Source: Desulfobacter sp. (GTDB taxonomy: Bacteria; Desulfobacterota; Desulfobacteria; Desulfobacterales; Desulfobacteraceae). From it: a stretch of 64,000 bases of DNA. Position 1 is the first letter of the stretch. The number at the start of each line of letters is the position of its first letter. The stretch spans positions 2,389,001 through 2,453,000 of the forward strand of contig CP054837.1 in assembly GCA_028768525.1 (NCBI GenBank), written 5' to 3'. Both the position numbers and the translations under genes were made by a program. Positions 35,756 through 44,355 of this stretch are shown piece after piece. The notes under the pieces were generated by a model. It had not been told where the DNA came from. It did no database searches and saw only the letters and a program-made list of their open reading frames with translations.

Positions 35756-37243
35756 CTACCCCTTTTTCATCAGATGTACCGAGCCTCCGGCCGCGGCTTC
35801 AGCGGCTTCCATGATGGCTTCGGAAAAAGTGGGATGGGGATGGATGGTCACTATGAGGTCTTCCAAGGTGGCGCCCATTTCAATGGCCAGTACCGCCTCG
35901 GCAATGAGCTCCGAAGCATTTTCGCCCACAATGCCAACCCCCAGCAGGCTCCCGGAGCCTTTCTCCGCCAGCACTTTGACAAACCCTTGGGTCTTCCCCA
36001 TGCTTCTGGCCCGGCCCAGGGCGGTAAGGGGGAATTTACCCACATCAACCTGTACCCCCGCCTTTTCGGCCGCCGCTTCAGTCATCCCTGCCCAGGCGAT
36101 TTCCGGAAGGGTAAAGAGCACCGCAGGCACCGTGACATTGTCAAAGGCGGAACGCTGCCCGCAGATCACTTCGGCCGCCACTTTTCCCTCACGGGCGGCC
36201 TTGTGCGCCAGGGCGGGACCGGTGGTTGCATCCCCCACGGCAAATATATGGGGCAGGGCCGTCCGGCAGGCGTCATCCGTGGGAATCAGGCCCCCATCAT
36301 CCACTGAAATCCCAATGGTTTCAAGGCCCAGGTCATCGGTGTTGGGATGTCTGCCCGTGGCCGCCAGAACCCTTGAAAAATTCCGGGAAACGGTTTCGCC
36401 GCTGCTGAATTCCACGGCCACCCTGAATCCGTGTGCCCCCGCCGGTTCGATGGAGACCACCCTTGAACCGGTATGCAGGGCGTCAAAATCCTTTTTACAC
36501 TGGTTGACCACCACCTGCACCAGGTCCCCATCCGCGCCGGTGAGCAGTTCCGGTGCAAATTCCACCAGGGTCACCCGGCTGCCCAGCCCGGCATAGGCCT
36601 GGCCGATTTCCAGGCCGATGTACCCGCCGCCGATCACCAGCAGGCTGTCGGGCACCTCAGGCAGGGCCAGGGCATGGGCAGAGGTCCAGATACCAGGCGT
36701 ATCACTGCCGTGCTTATCCTTGCTTTTCCCAGGATTGCCGGGCCCGTCACGGCCCGGTGCCGCGGCCTTCACCAAACCCGGCGGCAGCTCATTGATGGCG
36801 GACCCCGTTGCGATGACAGCATGATTAAAATGCACAATGGTATTGGCACCGTCCACATAGGCCGTGTTGGGATCCTGGAACCGGGCATGGCCCCGGATCC
36901 GCTCAATATCCCGGTTGGCCACCAGGGCATCCACCCCTGTCGACAGCACCTTAACGGTCTTTTGGATGTGGCGGCGCAATGTTTCCGTATCAAATGAAAT
37001 CCCGTCATGGACCAGCCCCATGGCAGCCGCCTGGTTCACATTCCGAACCAGGTCCACGGCATGAATAAGGGTCTTGGACGGAATACAGCCCTCGGTAAGG
37101 CAGACCCCGCCCAGGGCCTCCCGGGATTCCACCAGCACCACATCCTTCCCCAGGTCTGCAGCATGGATGGCCGCGGTATAGCCGCCGGGGCCACCGCCGA
37201 TGACCAGCACATCCGTTTCAAGAATCATTTCACCGACTACCAT
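35756..37243 (-). CDS. lpdA: Dihydrolipoyl dehydrogenase (E3)
   Basis: FAD-binding GGGPGGYTAA at the N-terminus, redox pair C48 and C53 in GGVCLTEGCIPSK, NAD-binding VIGGGYIGLEIG, and the C-terminal HPHPTFSEA with the catalytic His-Glu. It reoxidises dihydrolipoyl groups of E2. A loop of about 20 residues near 180-200 (rich in Gly, Asp, Lys and Ser) is inserted between the FAD and NAD domains. GGGAGG precedes the ATG at 37243. 495 residues, slightly longer than usual because of the insert. Confidence 0.93.
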   Translation of the reverse strand: MVVGEMILETDVLVIGGGPGGYTAAIHAADLGKDVVLVESREALGGVCLTEGCIPSKTLIHAVDLVRNVNQAAAMGLVHDGISFDTETLRRHIQKTVKVLSTGVDALVANRDIERIRGHARFQDPNTAYVDGANTIVHFNHAVIATGSAINELPPGLVKAAAPGRDGPGNPGKSKDKHGSDTPGIWTSAHALALPEVPDSLLVIGGGYIGLEIGQAYAGLGSRVTLVEFAPELLTGADGDLVQVVVNQCKKDFDALHTGSRVVSIEPAGAHGFRVAVEFSSGETVSRNFSRVLAATGRHPNTDDLGLETIGISVDDGGLIPTDDACRTALPHIFAVGDATTGPALAHKAAREGKVAAEVICGQRSAFDNVTVPAVLFTLPEIAWAGMTEAAAEKAGVQVDVGKFPLTALGRARSMGKTQGFVKVLAEKGSGSLLGVGIVGENASELIAEAVLAIEMGATLEDLIVTIHPHPTFSEAIMEAAEAAAGGSVHLMKKG

Positions 37244-37302
37244 CTCATCCTCCCTTCACAGGTGATTCCCAAAATTCTCAACCGGCGGAATATGCCATGG
37301 GA

Positions 37303-38574
37303 TCAAATCCGCACCATGAATTCCAGGCGGTCCTCCAGCATGGTTTTTATCTCCCGTACAAAGGTTGCCGCCTGGGCCCCGTCCGCTGCCCGGTGGTCAA
37401 AACACAGGGTCACGGGAAGCATTTTCCGGATCACAATTTCCCCCGCTCTCACCACCGGCTTTTCCTCCACCCGGCCCAGGCCGAGGATAGCCGTCTCCGG
37501 GATATTGATAATGGGAAACACATGGGTGCCGCCCACGGCCCCCACATTGGTAATGGTAAAGGTACCTCCGGTCAGTTCCTGGATTTCAATTTCACCGGCC
37601 CGGGCCTTTTCGGTAAGATACCGGATGCGCATCCCGGTTTCGGCCAGGCTGCGCCGGTGGGTATCATGGATGACCGGCACCATCAATCCCCTGGGGGTAT
37701 CGGCGGCAAAACCGATGTTGTAAAACAGCTTATGGACGATTTCTCCTGCCTCCGTATCCACACTGGCATTGAACATGGGGAATTGTTTGAGTCCGGCAGC
37801 AACCGCTTTTGCCACAAAGGCCATGAGAGTCAGTTTTCCGCTCTCCCCATTCCTTGCGTTGTATTCTTTTCGCAGTTCTTCGATCGGGGTGACGTCAATT
37901 TCGTCCATGTGGGCCACATGGGGCACCAAGATACTGGCGGTGGTCATCTTCACCGCCGTTTTTTTCCTCAGGGAACGGATGGGAATCCGCTTCACCGGCC
38001 CATCGGCATCCACAGTGGCAGGCATTTCAAAAAACGGGATGGCGCGGTCACCCAGGAAGTCATCCACAGATTTCCCGGCGGGAGGAGTCTTGGCTGCTGC
38101 CGCATCTGCAGCTGCCGGCTGACCATCATGGCGGGCCAGGTCCTCCGGGGTTATACGCCCCCCCGGACCGGTTCCCGTCACCCTCCGGATGTCGATTCCC
38201 ATTTCCCGGGCCAGGCGCCGGGTGGCCGGTGCGGCAATCACCCGCTTTAACGCCCCCGTATCAACGGTCTCTTCTTCAGGAGCCAGAGGGGCCGACGGGG
38301 TCGCATCCTGTGGCGGCGACCCCACCGCCTCCTCAACACTGCCGTCGTCTATGACGGCAAATACCTCGCCCACATTGACTGTGTCCCCGGGGGCCGCACG
38401 GAGGGCGGCAACGATCCCGGTCCGGGGAGAGGGGATGGTCACAGCGGCCTTGTCGGTTTCCATATCGCAGAGGGGATCGTCCTCATTGATCCTGTCCCCT
38501 TCGGCCACATGCCATTTTAAGAGTTCCCCTTCGTGTATCCCTTCGCCCAGATCCGGCAGTCTGAATTCAAACAT
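37303..38574 (-). CDS. 2-oxoacid dehydrogenase dihydrolipoamide acyltransferase (E2)
   Basis: One lipoyl domain with lipoylation site K42 in METDKAAV, an Ala/Pro linker, a peripheral subunit-binding domain near 125-160 (ATRRLAREMGIDIRRV, GRITPEDL), and a C-terminal catalytic domain ending in DHRAADG with the active His near 394. I chose the ATG at 38574, preceded by AAGGAGG; the longer frame would add 29 non-homologous residues. 423 residues, normal for a single-lipoyl E2. Acyl specificity (acetyl or branched-chain) cannot be read directly. Confidence 0.9.
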   Translation of the reverse strand: MFEFRLPDLGEGIHEGELLKWHVAEGDRINEDDPLCDMETDKAAVTIPSPRTGIVAALRAAPGDTVNVGEVFAVIDDGSVEEAVGSPPQDATPSAPLAPEEETVDTGALKRVIAAPATRRLAREMGIDIRRVTGTGPGGRITPEDLARHDGQPAAADAAAAKTPPAGKSVDDFLGDRAIPFFEMPATVDADGPVKRIPIRSLRKKTAVKMTTASILVPHVAHMDEIDVTPIEELRKEYNARNGESGKLTLMAFVAKAVAAGLKQFPMFNASVDTEAGEIVHKLFYNIGFAADTPRGLMVPVIHDTHRRSLAETGMRIRYLTEKARAGEIEIQELTGGTFTITNVGAVGGTHVFPIINIPETAILGLGRVEEKPVVRAGEIVIRKMLPVTLCFDHRAADGAQAATFVREIKTMLEDRLEFMVRI

Positions 38575-38587
38575 GGCAGCCTCCTTT

Positions 38588-39574
38588 TTAAAAATCCAGG
38601 GTCGCTTCAATCCCCTTAAGAATCTTTTCCTTCGAGGGAAGGTAAAGATTTTCCCGGGCAAAGAGCGGCACGATCACATCGTACATGGCCACCCGTTTTA
38701 CCGGGGCCTCCAGGTACATCAGGGCGCGGTCGTTGATGGTGGCGATGATTTCGCTGGCCGGCCCGAATGACTGCTGAGCCTCCTGGACCACCACACACCG
38801 TCCGGTCTTTTTCACGGATTCGACGATGGTGTCCGCATCCATGGGAGAGATGGTCAGAAGATCAATGAGCTCTGGCCGGACATTGCGTTTATCTTTCAAC
38901 ATTGCCACCGCTTTGAGGGTATCCCGCATCATGGCCCCCCAGGAGATGACAGTGACATCCGCCCCCGGCTCCAGGATATCGGCCCGGCTGATGGCATACG
39001 CTCCCGGCAGTACCGTTTCTTTGAACGAGCGGTAGGACCGCTTGGGCTCCATGAAAATCACCGGGTCCGGATCTGCAATGGCCGCCTGGAGCAGGGGGCC
39101 GGCATTGGAAGGGGTTGAGGGGATGACCACCTTGACCCCGGCGGTATGGGCATAATAGGCTTCCTTGCTTTCCGAATGGTGCTCCAGGGCCCTTACCCCG
39201 CCCCCGTAGGGCATGCGCACCACCAGCGGGACTGTAAACTGCCCCCGGGACCGGTTCCGCATCCTGGCGGCATTGCCCTCCAGCTGATGCATCATTTCAT
39301 AGGAGAACCCGGAAAACTGCATTTCGATGACCGGGCGGAGGCCGGCCATGGCCATGCCCATTGCCGTACCCAGAATCCCGGCTTCGGCAATGGGGGAATC
39401 GATCACCCGGTCCCGCCCGAATTTCTCGTAGAGTCCGTCCGTGACCCTGAAAACCCCGCCGTTTATCCCCACGTCCTCACCCATGACCAGCACCCGGTCA
39501 TCTGCATCCATTGCCTGGTGAAGGGCCGCGTTCAATGCCTGCACCATGGTTATTTTAGCTCCTGATTTAGTCAT
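38588..39574 (-). CDS. 2-oxoacid dehydrogenase E1 component, beta subunit
   Basis: Transketolase-like beta subunit (328 residues). MGEDVGINGGVFRVTDGL, FGRDRVIDSPIAEAGI and the RMPYGGGVRALEHHSES stretch are characteristic; the C-terminal domain has GRCVVVQEA. It binds TPP together with the alpha subunit. The ATG at 39574 has GGAGG upstream and overlaps the alpha gene by eight bases. Confidence 0.92.
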   Translation of the reverse strand: MTKSGAKITMVQALNAALHQAMDADDRVLVMGEDVGINGGVFRVTDGLYEKFGRDRVIDSPIAEAGILGTAMGMAMAGLRPVIEMQFSGFSYEMMHQLEGNAARMRNRSRGQFTVPLVVRMPYGGGVRALEHHSESKEAYYAHTAGVKVVIPSTPSNAGPLLQAAIADPDPVIFMEPKRSYRSFKETVLPGAYAISRADILEPGADVTVISWGAMMRDTLKAVAMLKDKRNVRPELIDLLTISPMDADTIVESVKKTGRCVVVQEAQQSFGPASEIIATINDRALMYLEAPVKRVAMYDVIVPLFARENLYLPSKEKILKGIEATLDF

Positions 39575-40658
39575 GGGTTTCCTCCTTCCCCAATTCGGCC
39601 AGGAACTGCCGGCGCTGGTCCTCCAGAATATTCGGAGGCCGGTCAAAAAGATGGGCAAAGGGGGCATCGGGCCGGGCATCGATCCCCTTTTCCATTTCCC
39701 TGACTGCGGTGTCGATATCTTCCTTAATCCGTGCCTCAAGTGCCGCCTGGCGGTCCTCATCCCAAATTCCTTTGGCCGTCAGATATTTTCGGAACCGGAT
39801 CAGGGGGTCCTTTGATTCCCAGGCACCAACTTCCTCATCGCTGCGGTATCGGGTGGGATCATCGGCTGTGGTATGCATGCCCATACGGAAGGTCACGGCC
39901 TCGATAAGGGTGGGCCCCTCCCCGGCCCTGGCCCGATCTAGGGCTTCTTTGGCGGCCCGGTAGACAGCCAAGGCATCGTTTCCGTCCACCTGGATACCAT
40001 AAATGCCGTATGCCACCGCCTTCTGGGCAATGGTTTCCGACCGGGTCTGTAAGGTTCTGGGGGTGGAAATGGCAAACTGGTTGTTCTGGCAGAGAAAGAC
40101 CACCGGCGCGTTAAGGACCCCGGCAAAATTCATCGCTTCGTGGAAATCCCCCTCCGAAGTGGCGCCATCCCCGAAGACGGCGAGGGCCACGGTATCTTTT
40201 TCCCCCATCAGCCTCGATCCGTAAGCCAGCCCCACGGCATGGGGAAGCTGGGAGCCCAGTATGATGGAGACGGGCAGGGTCCGGTCATTGGAAGGATTCA
40301 CATTGCCCTCTTCATACCCGTTGTAAAACATGAGGGCATTGACCAATGGCTCTCCCCGCATAAGCCGGGCGCCCAGTTCCCTGTAAGACCCCACAAACCA
40401 GTCCGTATCCTTCAGGGCCAGCATGGGCGGGCAGAATGAGGCCTCCTGCCCCGTGCACACAGGCAGGGTCCCCAGGCGCCCCTGGCGCTGGAGATTTAAA
40501 AGCCGTTGGTCCATCATCCTGGAAAGAACCATGGATTCGTAAAGAGAAACCAGGGTGTCGCCGGGGAGTCCGGGATCCAGGTCATTGTCCACATTTCCGT
40601 TTTCGTCAAGGATGCTCAGGCGATTGATCCTGAACGTTTCAATGATATCCAAAGGCAT
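39567..40658 (-). CDS. 2-oxoacid (pyruvate) dehydrogenase E1 component, alpha subunit
   Basis: The TPP-binding motif GDGATSEGDFHEAMN...N and the LPVCTGQEA N-terminal signature identify the alpha subunit of a heterotetrameric E1. 363 residues. RMGMHTTADDPTRYR carries the phosphorylation-loop region. The order E1 alpha, E1 beta, E2, E3, lipoate ligase gives a complete complex. Pyruvate is the likely substrate by similarity to Bacillus PdhA, but branched-chain acids are possible. It is the first gene after the PilZ-LuxR regulator. Confidence 0.9.
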   Translation of the reverse strand: MPLDIIETFRINRLSILDENGNVDNDLDPGLPGDTLVSLYESMVLSRMMDQRLLNLQRQGRLGTLPVCTGQEASFCPPMLALKDTDWFVGSYRELGARLMRGEPLVNALMFYNGYEEGNVNPSNDRTLPVSIILGSQLPHAVGLAYGSRLMGEKDTVALAVFGDGATSEGDFHEAMNFAGVLNAPVVFLCQNNQFAISTPRTLQTRSETIAQKAVAYGIYGIQVDGNDALAVYRAAKEALDRARAGEGPTLIEAVTFRMGMHTTADDPTRYRSDEEVGAWESKDPLIRFRKYLTAKGIWDEDRQAALEARIKEDIDTAVREMEKGIDARPDAPFAHLFDRPPNILEDQRRQFLAELGKEETHD

Positions 40659-40774
40659 CGCTCACCTCTCGTCTTAAATGCATCAGCCGGATTTTTTTCT
40701 GGCATTCAGAAAATAAGGTAAGCGCAGTATTTTATTTGTAAAGGAAGATGAAGTTAGTCGTGCAAGTCTTTTCT

Positions 40775-41305
40775 TTACTTTTCATCGATTGAAAGATGCT
40801 TGGCTGCCCACAGGGCCGCTTGAAGGCGCTGTTTCACATTGATTTTGGCGAATATATTCTGGAGATGGGTCTTGACGGTCAGGGGGCTGATGAACAGTGT
40901 ATCGGCAATTTCCTTATTGGAACACCCTTTGGCGATAAGTCCAAGGATCTCCTTCTGCCGCCGGGTCAGGCCGGCATCGTCACCCTCATGGGCCTCTTCC
41001 GGAGGCATAAACTCGCAATCCCCGTCAAAGGCCACCGCCTTGTCCATCCCTTCCACCCGGACCACCCTTCCCTTTACCGACACCCGGGCATTTTCACCGC
41101 TCAATGATTTCAGGGCATCCAGAGGGATATTAATATCAATCTCAAGGGTGCTGCCCACAGACAGGGGAAGGGCAGAGGAAATCAGGGCGCCGGAGGCGGA
41201 AATATTCCGGGTGTCCGAAGACCCGGATTCATTGTCCCCTATTTTCAGGTTAACTGGAAGTTCAAGATTAAACCGCGGATGCTCCCTTTTATCTTCCGAC
41301 GACAT
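40775..41305 (-). CDS. PilZ-LuxR fusion transcriptional regulator
   Basis: The N-terminal PilZ domain shows KREHPR (RxxxR type, R7 and R11) and NISASG (N-x-S-x-x-G, 34-39), the two c-di-GMP binding motifs. After a linker, a LuxR-type HTH fills about 112-167 (LTRRQKEILGLIAKG, then SPLTVKTHLQNIFAKI). 176 residues. This combination should couple c-di-GMP level to DNA binding. The ATG at 41305 has GGGGA six bases before it and sits about 30 bases from a consensus promoter. It lies 116 bases upstream of the pdh operon, on the same strand, and may control it or be co-transcribed. Confidence 0.85.
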   Translation of the reverse strand: MSSEDKREHPRFNLELPVNLKIGDNESGSSDTRNISASGALISSALPLSVGSTLEIDINIPLDALKSLSGENARVSVKGRVVRVEGMDKAVAFDGDCEFMPPEEAHEGDDAGLTRRQKEILGLIAKGCSNKEIADTLFISPLTVKTHLQNIFAKINVKQRLQAALWAAKHLSIDEK

Positions 41306-41341
41306 GGTATTCCCCTTTTTGAATATTAATCCCATATCTTT

Positions 41342-41368
41342 ATTATAGCAGGCAGCCCCGCCTGTCAA
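41342..41368 (-). promoter_or_regulatory. Consensus sigma70 promoter of PilZ-LuxR gene
   Basis: On the minus strand TTGACA (41368-41363) and TATAAT (41347-41342) are both exact, but the spacer is 15 bases rather than 17. A transcript would begin about 30 bases before the ATG at 41305. Confidence 0.6.
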
Positions 41369-41520
41369 TTCATGACCTCCCATGTTACACTCTCTACGGA
41401 TATATAAACGCATTCGCGCAATCCGGCCGGTCAGCATATGGAACCCGATTCTCTTTTACCACGGTTATGATATCCGCTGAAAACCATAATAAGGTCAGAC
41501 CAAATGATAAAGGAGGGGGT

Positions 41521-42426
41521 ATGGACAGACGGTCATTTTTAAAACAGGCCGCTGCAATTGGTGTGGGTGCCGCAGCCGCCGCGGCAGGGTATCCCGGCGC
41601 CCTTTTAAGTGCTCCGGCATATCCGGACCTTACGGCCCTGATGGGGGGAGAGCCTGAACCCATGTTTGATAAAGGGATCCTGGCCATGGGGGGGATGGGG
41701 CGGTTTGTGCAGCCCAACCAGACCGTGGTCATAAAGCCCAATATCGGTTGGGACACCGTCCCGGAACGGGGTGCCACCACCAATCCCAGGCTGGTCAGCC
41801 AGGTGGTGAGGCACAGCCTGGATGCCGGGGCCAAAAAAGTCTATGTTTTCGACCACACCTGCGATGCCTGGCAATCCTGTTATGAACGATCCGGCATCAA
41901 AGCGTCTGTGAAGGCGGCCGGCGGCATCATGGTGCCGGGCAACAGCCACCGGCATTATCATAATATCCAAATCCCAAAGGGGAAGGTCCTTAACCAGGCC
42001 ATGGCCCACGAGCTTTTTCTGGAAGCCGATGTATTCATCAATGTGCCGGTACTTAAAAGCCACGGCGGCACCACCCTCACCATCGGAATGAAAAACCTCA
42101 TGGGCGTGGTCTGGAACCGGGGGTGGTGGCACCGCAACAACCTGCACCAATGCATTGCCGACTTTGCCACATACCGGGTGCCGGACCTCACGGTGATAGA
42201 TGCCTACCGGGTACTGAAAGTCAACGGCCCCAGGGGGGTGTCCCACAAAGACAGTGTATTCATGAAGGCATTGATTATATCTGCGGATCCTTTGGCGGCA
42301 GACACGGCAGCGGCCCGAATGTTCGGCCTGGATCCCCTTGATATCAATTACATGATGCATGCAAATGACCTGGGTGTGGGCACCATGGACCTCAGCGCCC
42401 TTGACATCCGGAAAATCAGGATATGA
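41521..42426 (+). CDS. DUF362 protein with Tat signal
   Basis: DRRSFLKQAAAIGVGAA is a Tat signal, so the folded protein is exported, probably with a bound cofactor. The rest is a DUF362 domain (TVVIKPNIGWD, VNVPVLKSHGGTTLT type stretch, MKNLMGVVWNRG). No ferredoxin clusters here; those are in the next gene, which overlaps by four bases. DUF362 and NapH-like polyferredoxins often occur together, suggesting a membrane-linked electron transfer unit. Start supported by AGGAGGGGGT. Function of DUF362 is not known to me. Confidence 0.88.
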   Translation: MDRRSFLKQAAAIGVGAAAAAAGYPGALLSAPAYPDLTALMGGEPEPMFDKGILAMGGMGRFVQPNQTVVIKPNIGWDTVPERGATTNPRLVSQVVRHSLDAGAKKVYVFDHTCDAWQSCYERSGIKASVKAAGGIMVPGNSHRHYHNIQIPKGKVLNQAMAHELFLEADVFINVPVLKSHGGTTLTIGMKNLMGVVWNRGWWHRNNLHQCIADFATYRVPDLTVIDAYRVLKVNGPRGVSHKDSVFMKALIISADPLAADTAAARMFGLDPLDINYMMHANDLGVGTMDLSALDIRKIRI

Positions 42427-44033
42427 GAGCGCCCCGTACCGGGAAACCAAGCCGCAGCCGCCTCAGGGCTGTGCGGCTTATCGTGGCCGCCCTGTTCTTC
42501 ACCAGCCTCAGCCTCCTGTTTCTGGACATCCACGCCGTCCTTCCCCCATGGGCCGGGGAGTCCGGTCTCTACTTCCAGTTTCTGCCCTCCCTGGTACACG
42601 GCATGCAGGCTTTGGGCGCGGCCGCCGGCGGGTTTATCATTGTCACGGTGATCACCCTGGCATTGGGCCGGGTTTACTGCGCCGCCATCTGTCCCCTGGG
42701 CATCCTCATGGACATCATTCTATTTTTAAAGCCCAAAACCGGCCGGCGGCCCGGCAATGGATATGCCCCGCCCCACAGGGCCGTGCGTTACGGTCTCCTG
42801 GCCGCAACCCTGATTTGTTTCGCAGGCGGCTCCATGGCCATGATCACTCTCCTGGATCCCTTCAGTAATTTCGGGCGGATGACCAATACCCTGGCCCGGC
42901 CCGCCGTTATCCTGGTAAACAACGGCCTGGCCCGGCTGATGGAACTGGCGGGGAACTACGATATCCCCCCTCTTTCTTTACCCGGCATTCATCTGGGCAT
43001 GGCCGGTTCTGCCCTGGGGGTTGCCCTTCTGGTGTCCTGGCTGGCCCTGACCCGGGGCCGGCTATACTGCAACATGATCTGCCCCGTGGGGACCCTTTTG
43101 GGCCTGATGGGCAAAGCCGCGCCCTTAAAGATCCGTATCCTCTCAGACACCTGCAACAGCTGCGGCAAATGCGAAAGGCGCTGCAAAGCCGGCTGCATTG
43201 ACAGTCAATCCGGCACCATCGACCACAGCCGGTGCGTGGTCTGTTTCAATTGTTTGGATGCCTGCCCCACAGGGGCGGCCAGATACGGGATCTGCCGGTC
43301 CGGCCCGGGCCTTGGCAGCTCATCAAAGGGGAGGCAACGCCATCCCACCCACACCCGGCGCGGTTTTCTGGTCGCCCTGGCAACGGCCCTGGCATGGGTG
43401 CCCGGCACCAGCCGGGGCAAATCATCCATTACAGTGACCGTGCCCAATAAAATCCCGGTGCCCAAGCCGGCCCACCCCATTCTCCCCCCGGGGAGCATCA
43501 GCCTGGACCGGTTCACGTCCACATGCACCGGTTGCCATGCCTGTGTGGCCCACTGCCCCGCCCATGTGCTCCAGCCCGCCATCACCCAATACGGCCTGGC
43601 AGGGCTGTTCATGCCCTTCCTTGACCCGGCCAGCGGTTTCTGCAACCTCAACTGCAGGGCCTGCGGATCAATCTGCCCCACCACGGCCATCACCCCATTT
43701 TCCCTGGAAGAGAAAAAAACGATCCAGGTCGGGGTGGTCACATTCATCCGGGAAAACTGTATCGTGGTGCTCCAGAAAACCGACTGCGGGGCCTGCGCCG
43801 AACACTGCCCCACCAAGGCCGTGGCCATGGTCGCCCAAGGCAGGATTCGGGAACCCCGGATCAACGAAAAAATTTGCCTGGGATGCGGCGCCTGCGAGCA
43901 TGTCTGCCCGGCCAAACCCAATAAGGCCATCTACGTCCGGCCCCACAGGGTTCACCAAAAGGCCGAACCGGCGGCCCCACGCCCCGTACAACAGCCCCTG
44001 CCCGAAACAACAGGAGACGACTTTAATTTTTAG
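42423..44033 (+). CDS. NapH-like polyferredoxin fused to NapG-like Tat ferredoxin domain
   Basis: The N-terminal half has about four or five helices with YCAAICPLG and YCNMICPVG, the CxxxCP motifs of the NapH family, then CNSCGKCERRC and CVVCFNCLDACP clusters. Near residue 311 an internal RRGFLVALATALAWVP resembles a Tat signal, and the remainder has further 4Fe-4S motifs (CTGCHACVAHCP, CNLNCRACGSICP, CGACAEHCP, CLGCGACEHVCP). It looks like a fusion of NapH- and NapG-type subunits. It would move electrons across or along the membrane; the partner is likely the DUF362 protein upstream. Confidence 0.88.
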   Translation: MRAPRTGKPSRSRLRAVRLIVAALFFTSLSLLFLDIHAVLPPWAGESGLYFQFLPSLVHGMQALGAAAGGFIIVTVITLALGRVYCAAICPLGILMDIILFLKPKTGRRPGNGYAPPHRAVRYGLLAATLICFAGGSMAMITLLDPFSNFGRMTNTLARPAVILVNNGLARLMELAGNYDIPPLSLPGIHLGMAGSALGVALLVSWLALTRGRLYCNMICPVGTLLGLMGKAAPLKIRILSDTCNSCGKCERRCKAGCIDSQSGTIDHSRCVVCFNCLDACPTGAARYGICRSGPGLGSSSKGRQRHPTHTRRGFLVALATALAWVPGTSRGKSSITVTVPNKIPVPKPAHPILPPGSISLDRFTSTCTGCHACVAHCPAHVLQPAITQYGLAGLFMPFLDPASGFCNLNCRACGSICPTTAITPFSLEEKKTIQVGVVTFIRENCIVVLQKTDCGACAEHCPTKAVAMVAQGRIREPRINEKICLGCGACEHVCPAKPNKAIYVRPHRVHQKAEPAAPRPVQQPLPETTGDDFNF

Positions 44034-44065
44034 GCTTCAGCCAGCGGTGTCCAGACAGTGATGAA

Positions 44066-44332
44066 TTATTTTAGCTGACTGTCTTTGCTGCCCCGGCGGT
44101 TGATGGCCGATGAAAACTGCTGGTCGGCTTCAAGCTCCCGCTGGCAGGCCACGCAGAGCCGGACCCCGGGCAAGGCGTTGCGCCGCGCTTCGGGGATCTC
44201 TTCTTCGCAAACCTGGCAATGGGTGAGGCTCTCACCCTGCGGCATGCGGCTTCTGGCCAGTTTCACCGCATCGCCGATATCGGCGTCAATCTGCTCCTGG
44301 ACCGCTCCGTCCTTTGCCCATCCGACTGCCAT
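44066..44332 (-). CDS. DksA/TraR-type zinc finger protein (YbiI-like)
   Basis: 88 residues with two CxxC pairs (C39, C42, C60, C63), the YbiI-like N-terminus GWAKDGAVQEQID and the C-terminus NRRGSKDSQLK, almost the same as E. coli YbiI. The DksA coiled-coil tip needed for ppGpp work is missing, so it is a small RNA-polymerase or unknown-target zinc protein. Located 23 bases after htpX on the same strand. Confidence 0.9.
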   Translation of the reverse strand: MAVGWAKDGAVQEQIDADIGDAVKLARSRMPQGESLTHCQVCEEEIPEARRNALPGVRLCVACQRELEADQQFSSAINRRGSKDSQLK

Positions 44333-44355
44333 ACGACTACTCCTTTCTCCACGGG

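Noticed and set aside
44053..44084. AGACAGT/ACTGTCT inverted repeat as terminator
   Set aside because: Seven-base arms, 18-base loop and no T-tract; overlaps the end of the YbiI-like gene.
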